Source of the DNA: a virus
Reading direction: 5' to 3' (one strand)
Virus record (IMG/VR): IMGVR_UViG_3300025379_000003
Span: 62,001-126,000 of that record
Length of the DNA: 64,000 nucleotides
The translations under genes were made by a program, and so were the position numbers. This document shows positions 11,809 to 21,300 of the stretch, one piece after another. The notes under the pieces are model-generated. The model had not been told where the DNA came from, did not search any database, and saw only the letters and a program-made list of their open reading frames with translations. Each line of letters begins with the position of its first letter. Position 1 is the first letter of the stretch.

Positions 11809-14709
11809 TTAGGCTGTTATACCAAATCTAACAACTTTGATTGTCATCGACGTTGCGCTGACTGGCGTAAAGGTTAGTACAACTTGTCCGCTTACTAAAT
11901 TGGCACCAAATCCGCCAAGTTCCCCGTTGTTCGTACTAGTACCGTACTCGTTTATATAGACGTTTACACCATCGTGGAACACAGTTAATTCTGTAATATG
12001 ACAGCTGGTAGTTGAGACGTTGACTTGATCTACTACTTGAACAGTATATCTAGCTGTTCTATATGTAGTTGCATTATAACTATCCAAGTTAACAGGGCTT
12101 GAACCGCTTATTGTATTACTTGTATAACTGGCTACTACGGTATTATTGCTGTATAACGCAGGAACTACATTTCCAGGGGCAGATAGTGTAGTACCAACAG
12201 TTATTGGGCCGCCGGCATATATGCTCTTTGCGATAGCAATTCCACCAGAACTTACAATACTGCCAGTGGTTGTAGAAATGGCATCTTGCGTACTGGTAGA
12301 AATTACACTGCCAACTGTAGCAGTATTCACTACAGATAATGTATTGTTAATTAATGCACTGCCGTTGGACTGCAAGTAATTGCCAATTATGTAATTGCCG
12401 TTGATTGTGTTTGTAACTGTCAATCCTGACATGTTTACAGTACCTGTAAACACTGCATTAGTTGCAGTTATCAAGCTACCCACAGTCAATACATTGGTAA
12501 CAGTTAAGTTATTTGCAGTAGCGTTGGTAAATCCAATGGATCCAATAGTGGATAACCCAGTAACAGTTAAGTTGGTAACTGTTACGTTGGTAGCAGTTGT
12601 ATTACCTAAAGTAGTTTGTCCGCTAACTTCTAATGTCGTGGATTGTACATCATTAGATGTTAAAGTATTTGATATTGTTAAATTAGTAAATGTACCAATT
12701 ACTGCAAAAACATCAGTGGCAGTGATATTATTTGCATAGATTGTACCAGTAGAAACTACATCTCTAAACGATCCAGTAGTGCTGGTAATTGTTTCAACGC
12801 CAACGCCTTGAATAAAAATTGTTCCATCAACATACAGGTTTCCACCAATTGTAGCCGATGTTGCTACATTTAATGATGGTGTGAACAATGTACTAGATGA
12901 ATAATACAAGTTACCGATATCAAATGTTGTTGATGATGAGGTACTTTGGAAAGGAATTGCTCCGGTTGAGCCGCCGGTTAAATTGTTGGCTTGTGTAATT
13001 GTACCAACAATAATGTTTGTTAATGTGTTATAGTATGGCTGTGCGTTTTGTAAGAATCCAGAAACATCAGAATAAACTAAATTATTACCACCCAGTGTTC
13101 TATCTTGTAAATTTTCACCAGTAACAGTGCCGCCAGAATACAAATCTTGGCGTGCATATATACCACCGTTTGTTAAAACTAATGTACCTAAGCCAGTAGA
13201 TACTCCATTAATTGAGCCAGTTAAGGTAACGGTTCCACCAAAACTTGATGCTCCAACAACAGTTAACGCACCTGTACTAGTTCCGTTGATATAAACTTGT
13301 TTGCCAAAATAGGCACCGCCTGTTACAGACAGTGCGCCTGTTCCGGTAAATGTGCCTGGTGTAGAACCAAATATAGATAAGTTTTCTACATTTAACGTAG
13401 CAGTTGTAGTTCCAGAATTTGTATAATAAAAGTTAGCGCCATCAAATGCTGTTACACCGGGCGATGCTTGGAACGGCACAGCACCTGCGGTACCTGCTAA
13501 TAAGTTTGTAGAAGTTAACGCAAATCCAACAGTGGATCCACTAGCACTTGCCCATGTTAATGAATTCGCAACAACAGTTAATAAAGTACCGTTGGCACCA
13601 ATTGGTAAAAATGCTGTAGTACCAGTATTACTCTGATATGGTAAACTACCGTAGGCTCCACCTGCCAAGTTTGTTGCAGTATTTGCAGAATTAGCAAATG
13701 TAGCTGTAGTAACTGTACCAAATATTGAACCATTTACTGTTAAATTACCTGTTATTGTTGCAGAACTATTAACAGTTAGTGGGCCAGAAATTGTTGCAGT
13801 TGATCCGACAGTTAAATCACGCCATATGCCAACGCCACCAACAACAGTTAAATCTCCAGTATTAGTACTGCCTAAACTTGGCTTTCCAGATACAAGTTTA
13901 ATTGCACCAGTTTTAAATGTGCCGTAAGTTGCACTGGTAAAATTACTTAATGTGCTTTCTGCACCAGTATTATACCATTCTAAATATTTTGTATCATTGG
14001 CCAGCACAAGTGCGGCATTTGTATCTGTGCCGTTAAAGTAATGGAACCTAAATCCAATGTCTTTCCCGTCATCAAACGCCCACGGCGTGTATACACCCGC
14101 ATTTGGTACATGAAGTTCAAGTAGGTTATCAGTATAGTAAGTGTTTGAAGACAGTACATTGGTAGCAGTACCATTGAATGTTACAGTGTCTTTAAATAAA
14201 ACAGGCCCACCTACAACTAAATTGTTCTCAATGCCAATACCACCTGCTACATATATGGCATTGGATGTTATTGTTGTAATACTAGATAAAGTACTGTCGA
14301 CAATAAGATTTTGCGAGAACGTACTAGTCCCACTAAAATTTAGTGCGCCAGTTAGAGAAATACCCCCTGCAACATTTAATGCACCTTGTACAGTTAAATC
14401 TTGTAGTGTTGTAGTATTTTGTACACTAACAGTACCACCAAAAGATGCAGGGCCGCTTACTATCAATCCTTGACTAATGTTTGCACCAGCACCTACAGAT
14501 AAATCTAAACCAATCGTGGCAGTTGTAGTTACAAATAATGCATCGCCAAATGTACCAGTTGTTCCTACAATTAAGTTTTGTGCAATTGCCGCGCCGCCAT
14601 AGGCTTGCAACGCTCCAATTTGATTTTGTGAGTCTGTAACAGGGTTTTGTCCTAAGACAATTAAACCGTTCTTAATTATAAAGTCTTGACTAGCAGGAAT
14701 TATTGCCAC
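11809..14709 (-). CDS. Tail-fibre / virion structural protein (966 aa)
   Basis: A beta-rich fibre protein from the same modular family as its neighbours. The N-terminus MAIIPASQDFIIKNGLIV is followed by repeats of the GALxVxGGxxIxxNLxV type across residues 25-840. The last 95 residues form a distinct domain (NLDSYNATTYRTARYTVQV, ITELTVFHDG, INEYGTSTNNGELGGF, IKVVRFGIT) that I recognise from structural proteins of T4-like marine phages and that recurs at the end of the 281-aa protein encoded just upstream in the same transcript. Ten nt separate its start from the stop of that gene, so they are probably co-transcribed. No enzymatic motif was seen. Role inferred: fibre or capsid/tail decoration. 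Confidence 0.85.
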   Translation of the reverse strand: MAIIPASQDFIIKNGLIVLGQNPVTDSQNQIGALQAYGGAAIAQNLIVGTTGTFGDALFVTTTATIGLDLSVGAGANISQGLIVSGPASFGGTVSVQNTTTLQDLTVQGALNVAGGISLTGALNFSGTSTFSQNLIVDSTLSSITTITSNAIYVAGGIGIENNLVVGGPVLFKDTVTFNGTATNVLSSNTYYTDNLLELHVPNAGVYTPWAFDDGKDIGFRFHYFNGTDTNAALVLANDTKYLEWYNTGAESTLSNFTSATYGTFKTGAIKLVSGKPSLGSTNTGDLTVVGGVGIWRDLTVGSTATISGPLTVNSSATITGNLTVNGSIFGTVTTATFANSANTATNLAGGAYGSLPYQSNTGTTAFLPIGANGTLLTVVANSLTWASASGSTVGFALTSTNLLAGTAGAVPFQASPGVTAFDGANFYYTNSGTTTATLNVENLSIFGSTPGTFTGTGALSVTGGAYFGKQVYINGTSTGALTVVGASSFGGTVTLTGSINGVSTGLGTLVLTNGGIYARQDLYSGGTVTGENLQDRTLGGNNLVYSDVSGFLQNAQPYYNTLTNIIVGTITQANNLTGGSTGAIPFQSTSSSTTFDIGNLYYSSSTLFTPSLNVATSATIGGNLYVDGTIFIQGVGVETITSTTGSFRDVVSTGTIYANNITATDVFAVIGTFTNLTISNTLTSNDVQSTTLEVSGQTTLGNTTATNVTVTNLTVTGLSTIGSIGFTNATANNLTVTNVLTVGSLITATNAVFTGTVNMSGLTVTNTINGNYIIGNYLQSNGSALINNTLSVVNTATVGSVISTSTQDAISTTTGSIVSSGGIAIAKSIYAGGPITVGTTLSAPGNVVPALYSNNTVVASYTSNTISGSSPVNLDSYNATTYRTARYTVQVVDQVNVSTTSCHITELTVFHDGVNVYINEYGTSTNNGELGGFGANLVSGQVVLTFTPVSATSMTIKVVRFGITA

Positions 14710-14720
14710 AGTATTTTCCG

Positions 14721-15566
14721 TTAAGGTGTAATCGCAGTTCTTAGAACCTGGACAGTTTTGTATGATTGACCGTACATGGTTATATATAATTCAGCTGTCG
14801 GCGGGTTCGTAGCAGTATTTACCTGGCTACTAAATTGTCCGATTTCACCTCCATTGGTATTAATACCGTATTCAAGCAGGCTAGTACCATACCAACCTGT
14901 GCCAGTGTTGGCCACTAGCATCAATAGTTCACTTACTTGGTAACTATTATTGTTTGTATCATCTATTTGGACTAGATATTTTGCGCTTCTAAATTGTGTT
15001 ACAGGATAAGAATCAATCAAGGCAGGCAATGCTGTTGTGACTATAGTTGCCGATGTATCAAAAACAGCGTGAGCTATTTGGATATGTTCCGCATTTAGGG
15101 TACCGGCCATATAGACATCCCCACCAATACCTACACCGCCAGTTACCACCACGGCTCCTGATATAGTACTTACAGAATTAGTGGTATTGGCAAATGTTAC
15201 AATGTTAGTTGTGGTTGCGCCACGATTAATAACAGTTTGGAAAGTAGATGTATCGCTAACAACAATTTTTTGTGTTAGAGTGTTATAGACAATTGAAATG
15301 TCTGTGCCAGATGAAAATACCGATATTAACGAACTTGTTGTTAACACGCTACTTCCGTTGATAGTTATATTTCCATTATTAATAATAACAGTCTGTGTGC
15401 CCGTTCCAATAACTATGGTGCCGCCAGTCACTGTGGTAGCATTGATTGGACCTTGGTTGGTTTTGTACCAAGCATAACCATTCCACGTATAGGTTACCCC
15501 GTTTAGGGTATAGGTTGCTCCGACATTTGTACCGGAAGCATAAATTGGAAAACCTAATGTTGTCAT
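14721..15566 (-). CDS. Short fibre-family structural protein sharing a C-terminal domain with the 966-aa fibre (281 aa)
   Basis: A compact member of the fibre family. Residues about 1-35 (NGVTYTWNGYAWYK) look like a small domain common at the N-terminus of phage fibres. Residues 40-160 carry one copy of the shared module ([19 protein letters not shown]). Residues 185-281 are homologous to the end of the 966-aa protein: the pattern DSYxxTxxRxAxYxVQ, an (S/T)EL segment, EYG, NGE(I/L)GxF and a final TIxV/TVQV strand align in order. It lies in a tight run with 10-nt gaps on both sides. SD: AAAGGCAAAG before ATG. Function in the particle is unknown; a short fibre or adaptor is a reasonable inference. 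Confidence 0.8.
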   Translation of the reverse strand: MTTLGFPIYASGTNVGATYTLNGVTYTWNGYAWYKTNQGPINATTVTGGTIVIGTGTQTVIINNGNITINGSSVLTTSSLISVFSSGTDISIVYNTLTQKIVVSDTSTFQTVINRGATTTNIVTFANTTNSVSTISGAVVVTGGVGIGGDVYMAGTLNAEHIQIAHAVFDTSATIVTTALPALIDSYPVTQFRSAKYLVQIDDTNNNSYQVSELLMLVANTGTGWYGTSLLEYGINTNGGEIGQFSSQVNTATNPPTAELYITMYGQSYKTVQVLRTAITP

Positions 15567-15576
15567 GTCTTTGCCT

Positions 15577-17940
15577 TTAAATTGTTGTTATCTGGATCCA
15601 GAATGTACTGGTTCCATCTTGAATGTATTGTAGCTGTCCACCGGCCACGGTATCAATCCAAAAATCTCCTATATTTGGGTTTGCTGGTGGGATTCCAGTA
15701 CCAGTTACGGTGACTTTTGGTGTATACAACAAATAATTTTGTTGCGGATTACCGTCAGCACTGTAAATATTCCCCTGTACTCCAACGCCACCTACTACAG
15801 TAACCGCACCAGTTGTTGTACTGGTTGATGTGGCTGTCCCAACAACATTAAGAGTTGTTACAGTAAGTGTATTTGACCATAAAGGATTAGAGCCGTTTGA
15901 TATTAATACAGAATTGCTTGGACCAATGGTGATAAACCCAGTAGAACTGCTGGCCACTTGATATACTAATGCGCCTGCGGTACCTCCAGCAATATTATTG
16001 GCTTGACCTGCTCCGCCACTGATACTGGCGTGTAAGATTCCGCCTAACCAGAAGTCTCCGCTAACACTAGCACCGCCGTTTACAATTAATGCGCCAGTGC
16101 CTAAACTTGTAGCAGAAGTATTTGAAGTAATACGTACATTGGTAAATGTGCCCCATGCTGGAACAGCGTTACCAATATTCATATTATTAATATTACCAGT
16201 GGTAACACTTGGATAGATCTGAACACTGCCGCCCACTGTGGGCTCTAGGTAAACAGTTGCTCCTGCTGGTGAAATATTAACATCAGTTGGACCGTTTATT
16301 GTTAATCCGCGGCCAATATTTACGTTTCCAGCAATACCAACACCGCCGTTGACTACCAAAGATCCTGTGTTAATTGAGCTAGACTCTGTGTAATTTAATA
16401 CATTGATTGGGCCGCCAACTAATAAATTTTTAGTAATTGCTACACCACCCAGTACGGACAGTGCTCCAACAATATTGTTTAATGTTACAGTACCGCCGTT
16501 GGTATAATGTGAATAACTACTACTGTTCAATGGCACCTGTAAATCCACATCAGTAAACAATAACAAAGAATTTGTAGCAGTCACACGCACATAAAACGAT
16601 TGATTGTTTAACTGTGTGGTTCCATTTACACCTGTAATTGTAATATACTGATCAGTAACAATACCGTGAGGCGCTACTGTGGTAATAACAGTTTGTGTAC
16701 CTGTAGAAATCGCACTAATTGTGGCTGTTATTGGAGTATTTGTAGCAGATTCGCCCAATCCAACACCAGTATCTGCGTTAAGTTGTAGATATCCAGCACC
16801 ATTATAGTAAAATACTGATCCAATGTTAACTTGGTTGTTTAATCCATCAACTAGGTTATCACCGCCAATTGATATATTACTATTGCCACTCTTCATGTTT
16901 TGGGCAATATCATGTCCTAAGAAGAAGTTGTAACTGCCAGTGGTAAAGTTTTTGGCAATGTTATAACCTAAGAAAAAGTTTTCCGTTCCGTTGGTAAGAT
17001 TAACACCAGCACTTGTTCCAATCGCAAAATTATTATTCCATACCAAATCAATAGATAATGTGCCGCCACTAGTATATGTACTGAAGTTTCGTCCATCAAG
17101 CGGAGTACCTAAAATATTGTCTAGATATAAAGCCACTGTGGAAGAGGACAACACTTTGGCATAATAATTATTACCGTTGACTTCAGTCATACCTAAAACA
17201 TAATCAACATTAATTGGTGTACCAGATGTCAATTCATGATTGGCCACAGTCAATACTACTGGGACGGCCTGTGTGGCAGATGTAATAAAACCAGCAAATT
17301 GTGTTTGTGTAGTGCCGATGTTCTTTAAGGCACTGTCACCAATAGCTATGGTATTTTGTAATTGTGTGCCTGAACTAGCGGCATATCGACCTATAGCAAT
17401 ACTTTGATATGCTGAACTGATTCCCTGTAGACTACTGTATCCAATGTTTATATTATCCTGTCCATTAGGATAAGAATTAGATGAAGGTGTGGCTATACCA
17501 AAAATAGATATATTGTTAATGCCGCCGCCACTCTGTGTATTACTATAACCTTGTCCAACGGTTAGTCCATTGATGTTGACATCGGCCCCAGTATAGAAAC
17601 CTTGTGATATACCAATACCACCTTGTACAACAAGTACTCCGCTGTTTGTGCCAGTATTGGCCACAGTACCTGAAACAATTACAGTGCCAGTGCCTGTACC
17701 AATAATTTGTATGTTCATATTAGGAATATTCGCATACATTGTGCCAGTGTTAAATTCAATATTGCCTAAGCTACTAGCATAGATAGTATCTAATTCACTT
17801 GGTGGTTTAAGATAAGTTATAAGTGTAAAGCCAGTGCTGGTAGTAGGGGTGGCAGGCAACTGAGGCTGTGCGCCTTTAAGGGTAATAAATGTACTTGTAC
17901 TACCCGATCTTAATGTGCCACCGCTTAATAATGCTGCCAT
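15577..17940 (-). CDS. Fibre protein with YadA-like and FCCH-like segments (787 aa)
   Basis: The N-terminal 60 residues include SSLGNIEFNTGTMYAN, a start region typical of marine T4-like virion proteins. Residues about 150-205 and 297-380 contain repeats such as NINIGYSSL, SIAIGRYAA, NTIAIGDSAL, NFAIGTSAG and NFFLGHDIA, which resemble the IGxxA head repeats of YadA-type trimeric adhesins. Two segments (about 217-300 and 400-483) share VxxHxL/xHGI, GMTEVNGNNYYAKV / GTTQLNNQSFYVRV and a closing YTSGGTL / YTNGGTV; this is the pattern of the E1-FCCH fold common in phage proteins. The C-terminus NIGDFWIDTVAGGQ...DGTSTFW matches a small terminal domain frequent in such fibres. Probably a trimeric virion fibre. 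AGGAATAAAATC precedes the ATG. Confidence 0.85.
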   Translation of the reverse strand: MAALLSGGTLRSGSTSTFITLKGAQPQLPATPTTSTGFTLITYLKPPSELDTIYASSLGNIEFNTGTMYANIPNMNIQIIGTGTGTVIVSGTVANTGTNSGVLVVQGGIGISQGFYTGADVNINGLTVGQGYSNTQSGGGINNISIFGIATPSSNSYPNGQDNINIGYSSLQGISSAYQSIAIGRYAASSGTQLQNTIAIGDSALKNIGTTQTQFAGFITSATQAVPVVLTVANHELTSGTPINVDYVLGMTEVNGNNYYAKVLSSSTVALYLDNILGTPLDGRNFSTYTSGGTLSIDLVWNNNFAIGTSAGVNLTNGTENFFLGYNIAKNFTTGSYNFFLGHDIAQNMKSGNSNISIGGDNLVDGLNNQVNIGSVFYYNGAGYLQLNADTGVGLGESATNTPITATISAISTGTQTVITTVAPHGIVTDQYITITGVNGTTQLNNQSFYVRVTATNSLLLFTDVDLQVPLNSSSYSHYTNGGTVTLNNIVGALSVLGGVAITKNLLVGGPINVLNYTESSSINTGSLVVNGGVGIAGNVNIGRGLTINGPTDVNISPAGATVYLEPTVGGSVQIYPSVTTGNINNMNIGNAVPAWGTFTNVRITSNTSATSLGTGALIVNGGASVSGDFWLGGILHASISGGAGQANNIAGGTAGALVYQVASSSTGFITIGPSNSVLISNGSNPLWSNTLTVTTLNVVGTATSTSTTTGAVTVVGGVGVQGNIYSADGNPQQNYLLYTPKVTVTGTGIPPANPNIGDFWIDTVAGGQLQYIQDGTSTFWIQITTI

Positions 17941-17955
17941 GATTTTATTCCTATA

Positions 17956-18336
17956 TTAACCGTTAGAACTTTCCAAAATACTCATAACTAATTGAGCAGA
18001 ATTTGGAGATGTACTCCAAGCCTTAATGCTGTCCAGCGCTTCGATGATCAATTTACCGCTCAATACGTTGGCCGCATCATTAGTTGGTAAAGCAAACTGA
18101 TCAATTAGATAGCTGTCAACGTTGCCTGGTTGAGCATTGTTTCCTTGTGCGTTCTGCTGAATAGGAATGTTTCTATGATGTATAAGACTGACCCCAGTAG
18201 TCTGTGTACTTATATTTGATATCTGAGCCATTAGTACAATGCTGGTTACTCCAACCGGAGCAACATAAATTGTGCTTGAGCTTGTGGTCAATACCGCTGT
18301 CATTGATCTAAACGTATTTAATGGTAACTGTGCCAT
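17956..18336 (-). CDS. Small conserved virion structural protein (126 aa)
   Basis: The sequence runs from FRSMTAVLTTSSSTIYVAP through VTSIVLMAQISNIS to DQFALPTNDAANVLSGKL and IIEALDSIKAW. I recognise this layout (a beta-sandwich-like small protein with ALPxNDAxxVLxGKLxxE) from small structural proteins encoded beside fibre genes in T4-like marine phages; no T4 gene number can be assigned. It lies between the 2822-aa and 787-aa fibre genes with gaps of 14-15 nt, so it is in the same transcript. SD AGGA lies just before the ATG. A role as a fibre adaptor or decoration protein is inference. Confidence 0.75.
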   Translation of the reverse strand: MAQLPLNTFRSMTAVLTTSSSTIYVAPVGVTSIVLMAQISNISTQTTGVSLIHHRNIPIQQNAQGNNAQPGNVDSYLIDQFALPTNDAANVLSGKLIIEALDSIKAWSTSPNSAQLVMSILESSNG

Positions 18337-18350
18337 GATTTATCCTTTTA

Positions 18351-21300
18351 TTAGAATGTTCCGCCGCCTTCAATTGCTAAGATAAATGGAGTCAAATTAG
18401 CAAATAGCGATTTAGTAAATGTTCTACCGCTTAGAACACCCGTTGCTTGACTGATAACTAACCCTGGACCAATACGGAAGTCACCGTTTTGGTCAGTTGA
18501 GGTAAAGAACACCTTACCTGTATCTAATTGTACAGTTTCTTTAGTCTGTACTGGATCAGCAATACCAAACTGTGGTAAAGCACCGTAGTTAGTGCCAGCA
18601 CCCACATATTCAAATACATATCCAGACGCACTAATGTAACTGCGTTGATAGAAGTTTACTGTTGCTCCATCTGGGAATAATGTAGCATCTGTTACATTTT
18701 CACCTAAACTCACAAGATGATGAGTACCATCCTGTGCCCAATAGCTTAATCCAACCTGTACACTGTTGTAATTACCCCCAGTTTCTAAATCATAGATTAA
18801 TCTTTGTAGGGTAACACCAATATCTCGCTTACATTTCAATGCTTGAGCAGGAGTCAATTTAATTTGATTGCTACCGGGGCCTGTGTTAAACGATGTATTA
18901 ATGTAACTAATTGTGTCATTTATAATAGTTGTTTGTTGGCTTGCCAAATAATTGGCGGCGGCCAATATACCAGAATCTACCCATGACAAATCAGGGTTGA
19001 CTTGTGTGGCTGTGGGTGGAGTGGCATTTTGAATGGCACTGTAAATTATGACAAAATTATTGGATATTTGACCTGTTTGTGTACTGGATCCGTAATTACC
19101 GTTTTGACTTTGCGTTTGGGTATTTCCAGCACTCGGTGTTACTGTTTGTCCTAAAACAACATTTTGAGCTATTTGCGACAAGTAATAGTAGGCCGCACTG
19201 GTAGCCGCTGTTTCACTGCCTGCGATTACCAGCTGTCCTGCGCTGTTAAAGTATGCGTTAGCGGCAATTAGTGTGGCACTATTTCCACCGTACATAACAT
19301 CATAACACATGGCGTCAATTAGGAAACCGACATCTCGATAACATGCCGCACTATTATATGTTAGATATGAATAGTTGGCTGCGATCCAAGCAATTATTTC
19401 AGATTGTAGGAATGACTTGTTAGAAGTTAATTGTGCTACAGCGTTTATGGTTGAAGTTGTAGCGTTTGTAGGAGCAGGGAAAGTAACAACATTTGCCACT
19501 GACGCTCCATTAGCTAGAATATTTTTAATTTCATCAAACTCGGCAGTGCTTCTTGCCACTGCTGTAGCATTGCTAGCCAATGCTTGCGCCGCTTGTTGCT
19601 GAGCAAAATCATAAGCATTAATTGTTGCTACTAATTCAGTTGCTGTAACAGCATACGCAGTACCGCGAGCATAAGCAAGACCAGATGTCACACCATTATA
19701 GTTTGTGCCAAGAGCAACATCATAGTATGTGCCATTTAGAACATAGCCCAAATCACGTGCACATGTTGTTTGATTATATGAGAATGTACTGGTATTGGTC
19801 AATGTTTCCACAAATGCTGATATTTCATCTTCTAAGAAACTCATATTTGCTTCTATTAGAGATATAGCACTACCTGCTCCTTGTGGAATTGTACCAGATG
19901 TCTTTACTAGATTTGGTGGCACTACTGTGTTATATGTACTTGATGTGGCTCCAATGATTGTTATCATTTCATTGAATCTTAGATCAATGAATGTGTTAGC
20001 ATCGGCTCCCCCTTGAACCGTTAACAAGAATGTTTGTGTACTTGTTTGTGTTCCAGTTTGGATAGTCTGTACAGGTATGTTACCTGTAATATTATCAACC
20101 AACTCATTCAAAAACTCTAATGAATTAATATGTGCCTCTACTTGATCCACTGTGATATTTCTATTGCTGGTAGAAAGAATATTTGTACCAGTCACATATG
20201 GATTGTCTGCTACAATACTACTCAATACTGTGTAGTAGGCCTTGCCACAGAAGTAGAAAGTAAAATAGTTAGGGTTATCTGCAAATCCGCCGCCAGTTGG
20301 TAGAGCGTAATTGAATGTTACACTTTGATAGTTGACATCAGTAACATAGGTACCTGTTGTGAAATATTGAATACCGTAATTCGCATTTGGTATATAGTTA
20401 GTTACTGTGGTGGTTATATTACCGTTACTATCTAAGTAACGACCAAATTCATCATGAACATACGGGAAACTATCGTATGTGTAACCAAATTGATCCGTAA
20501 TATATACAAAATTGCCCACAGCAATGCCGGTTATATCAATGTTATTGATTGTGATACTGCCAGTTGTTATAGTACTTGTACTTGGTTGAGCATTTAGGAA
20601 TCCTGGGAAGCCTTGACTGTTTGTGTACGGAACAACATTGCCAGCATAGTTAATATACTCAGTTGGAGGTACAACTTCCATAACCAATGATATGTGCGGA
20701 CGATTAGTAGGATCTGGAATGAAAATTTCAACATTACTGTTCTTTGGCCAGAAGCCTTGTGGATAGTATTGATTTAAACCAGTTGGACCTGGGCTATATG
20801 GGTAAGCAATGTAGGCAGGATTATAAACAGTACCGCTGAATTTACGTAGCCCGTAACCTTTGGCAACCAAGCAAAGATCACCAAAGTTAGCGTTACTGTT
20901 AACAATAGAAGCAATACCGCCATTGTCGACTTGAACACCCACACTGGAGAAGATTGTGAACACAGAAACTAACTGTGCGTAACCATCATTGGTAATATGT
21001 ACACCACGACCACCTTGTGTCAATTGTGTAAACGCATCATAAACAAAAGATTGAATTGGACTACGATCACTAATAACAGCACCGTCAACTAAAGATCCGC
21101 CCATACCACCAATTGGGTCAAATTTACGTAGATCCCATGTACCAGTATGACCTGTGTACTGAAGTGCTAGTGCTTCAACCTGAGGATCCTGTAGAGGCCA
21201 TATGTAAGTGTCACCAAAATATAGTGTAGCATAATCACCAAATCCCACTGTTGATGTACTCATACCTATCAAGTAAGTATTTGATGTCAATTGTTGTACA

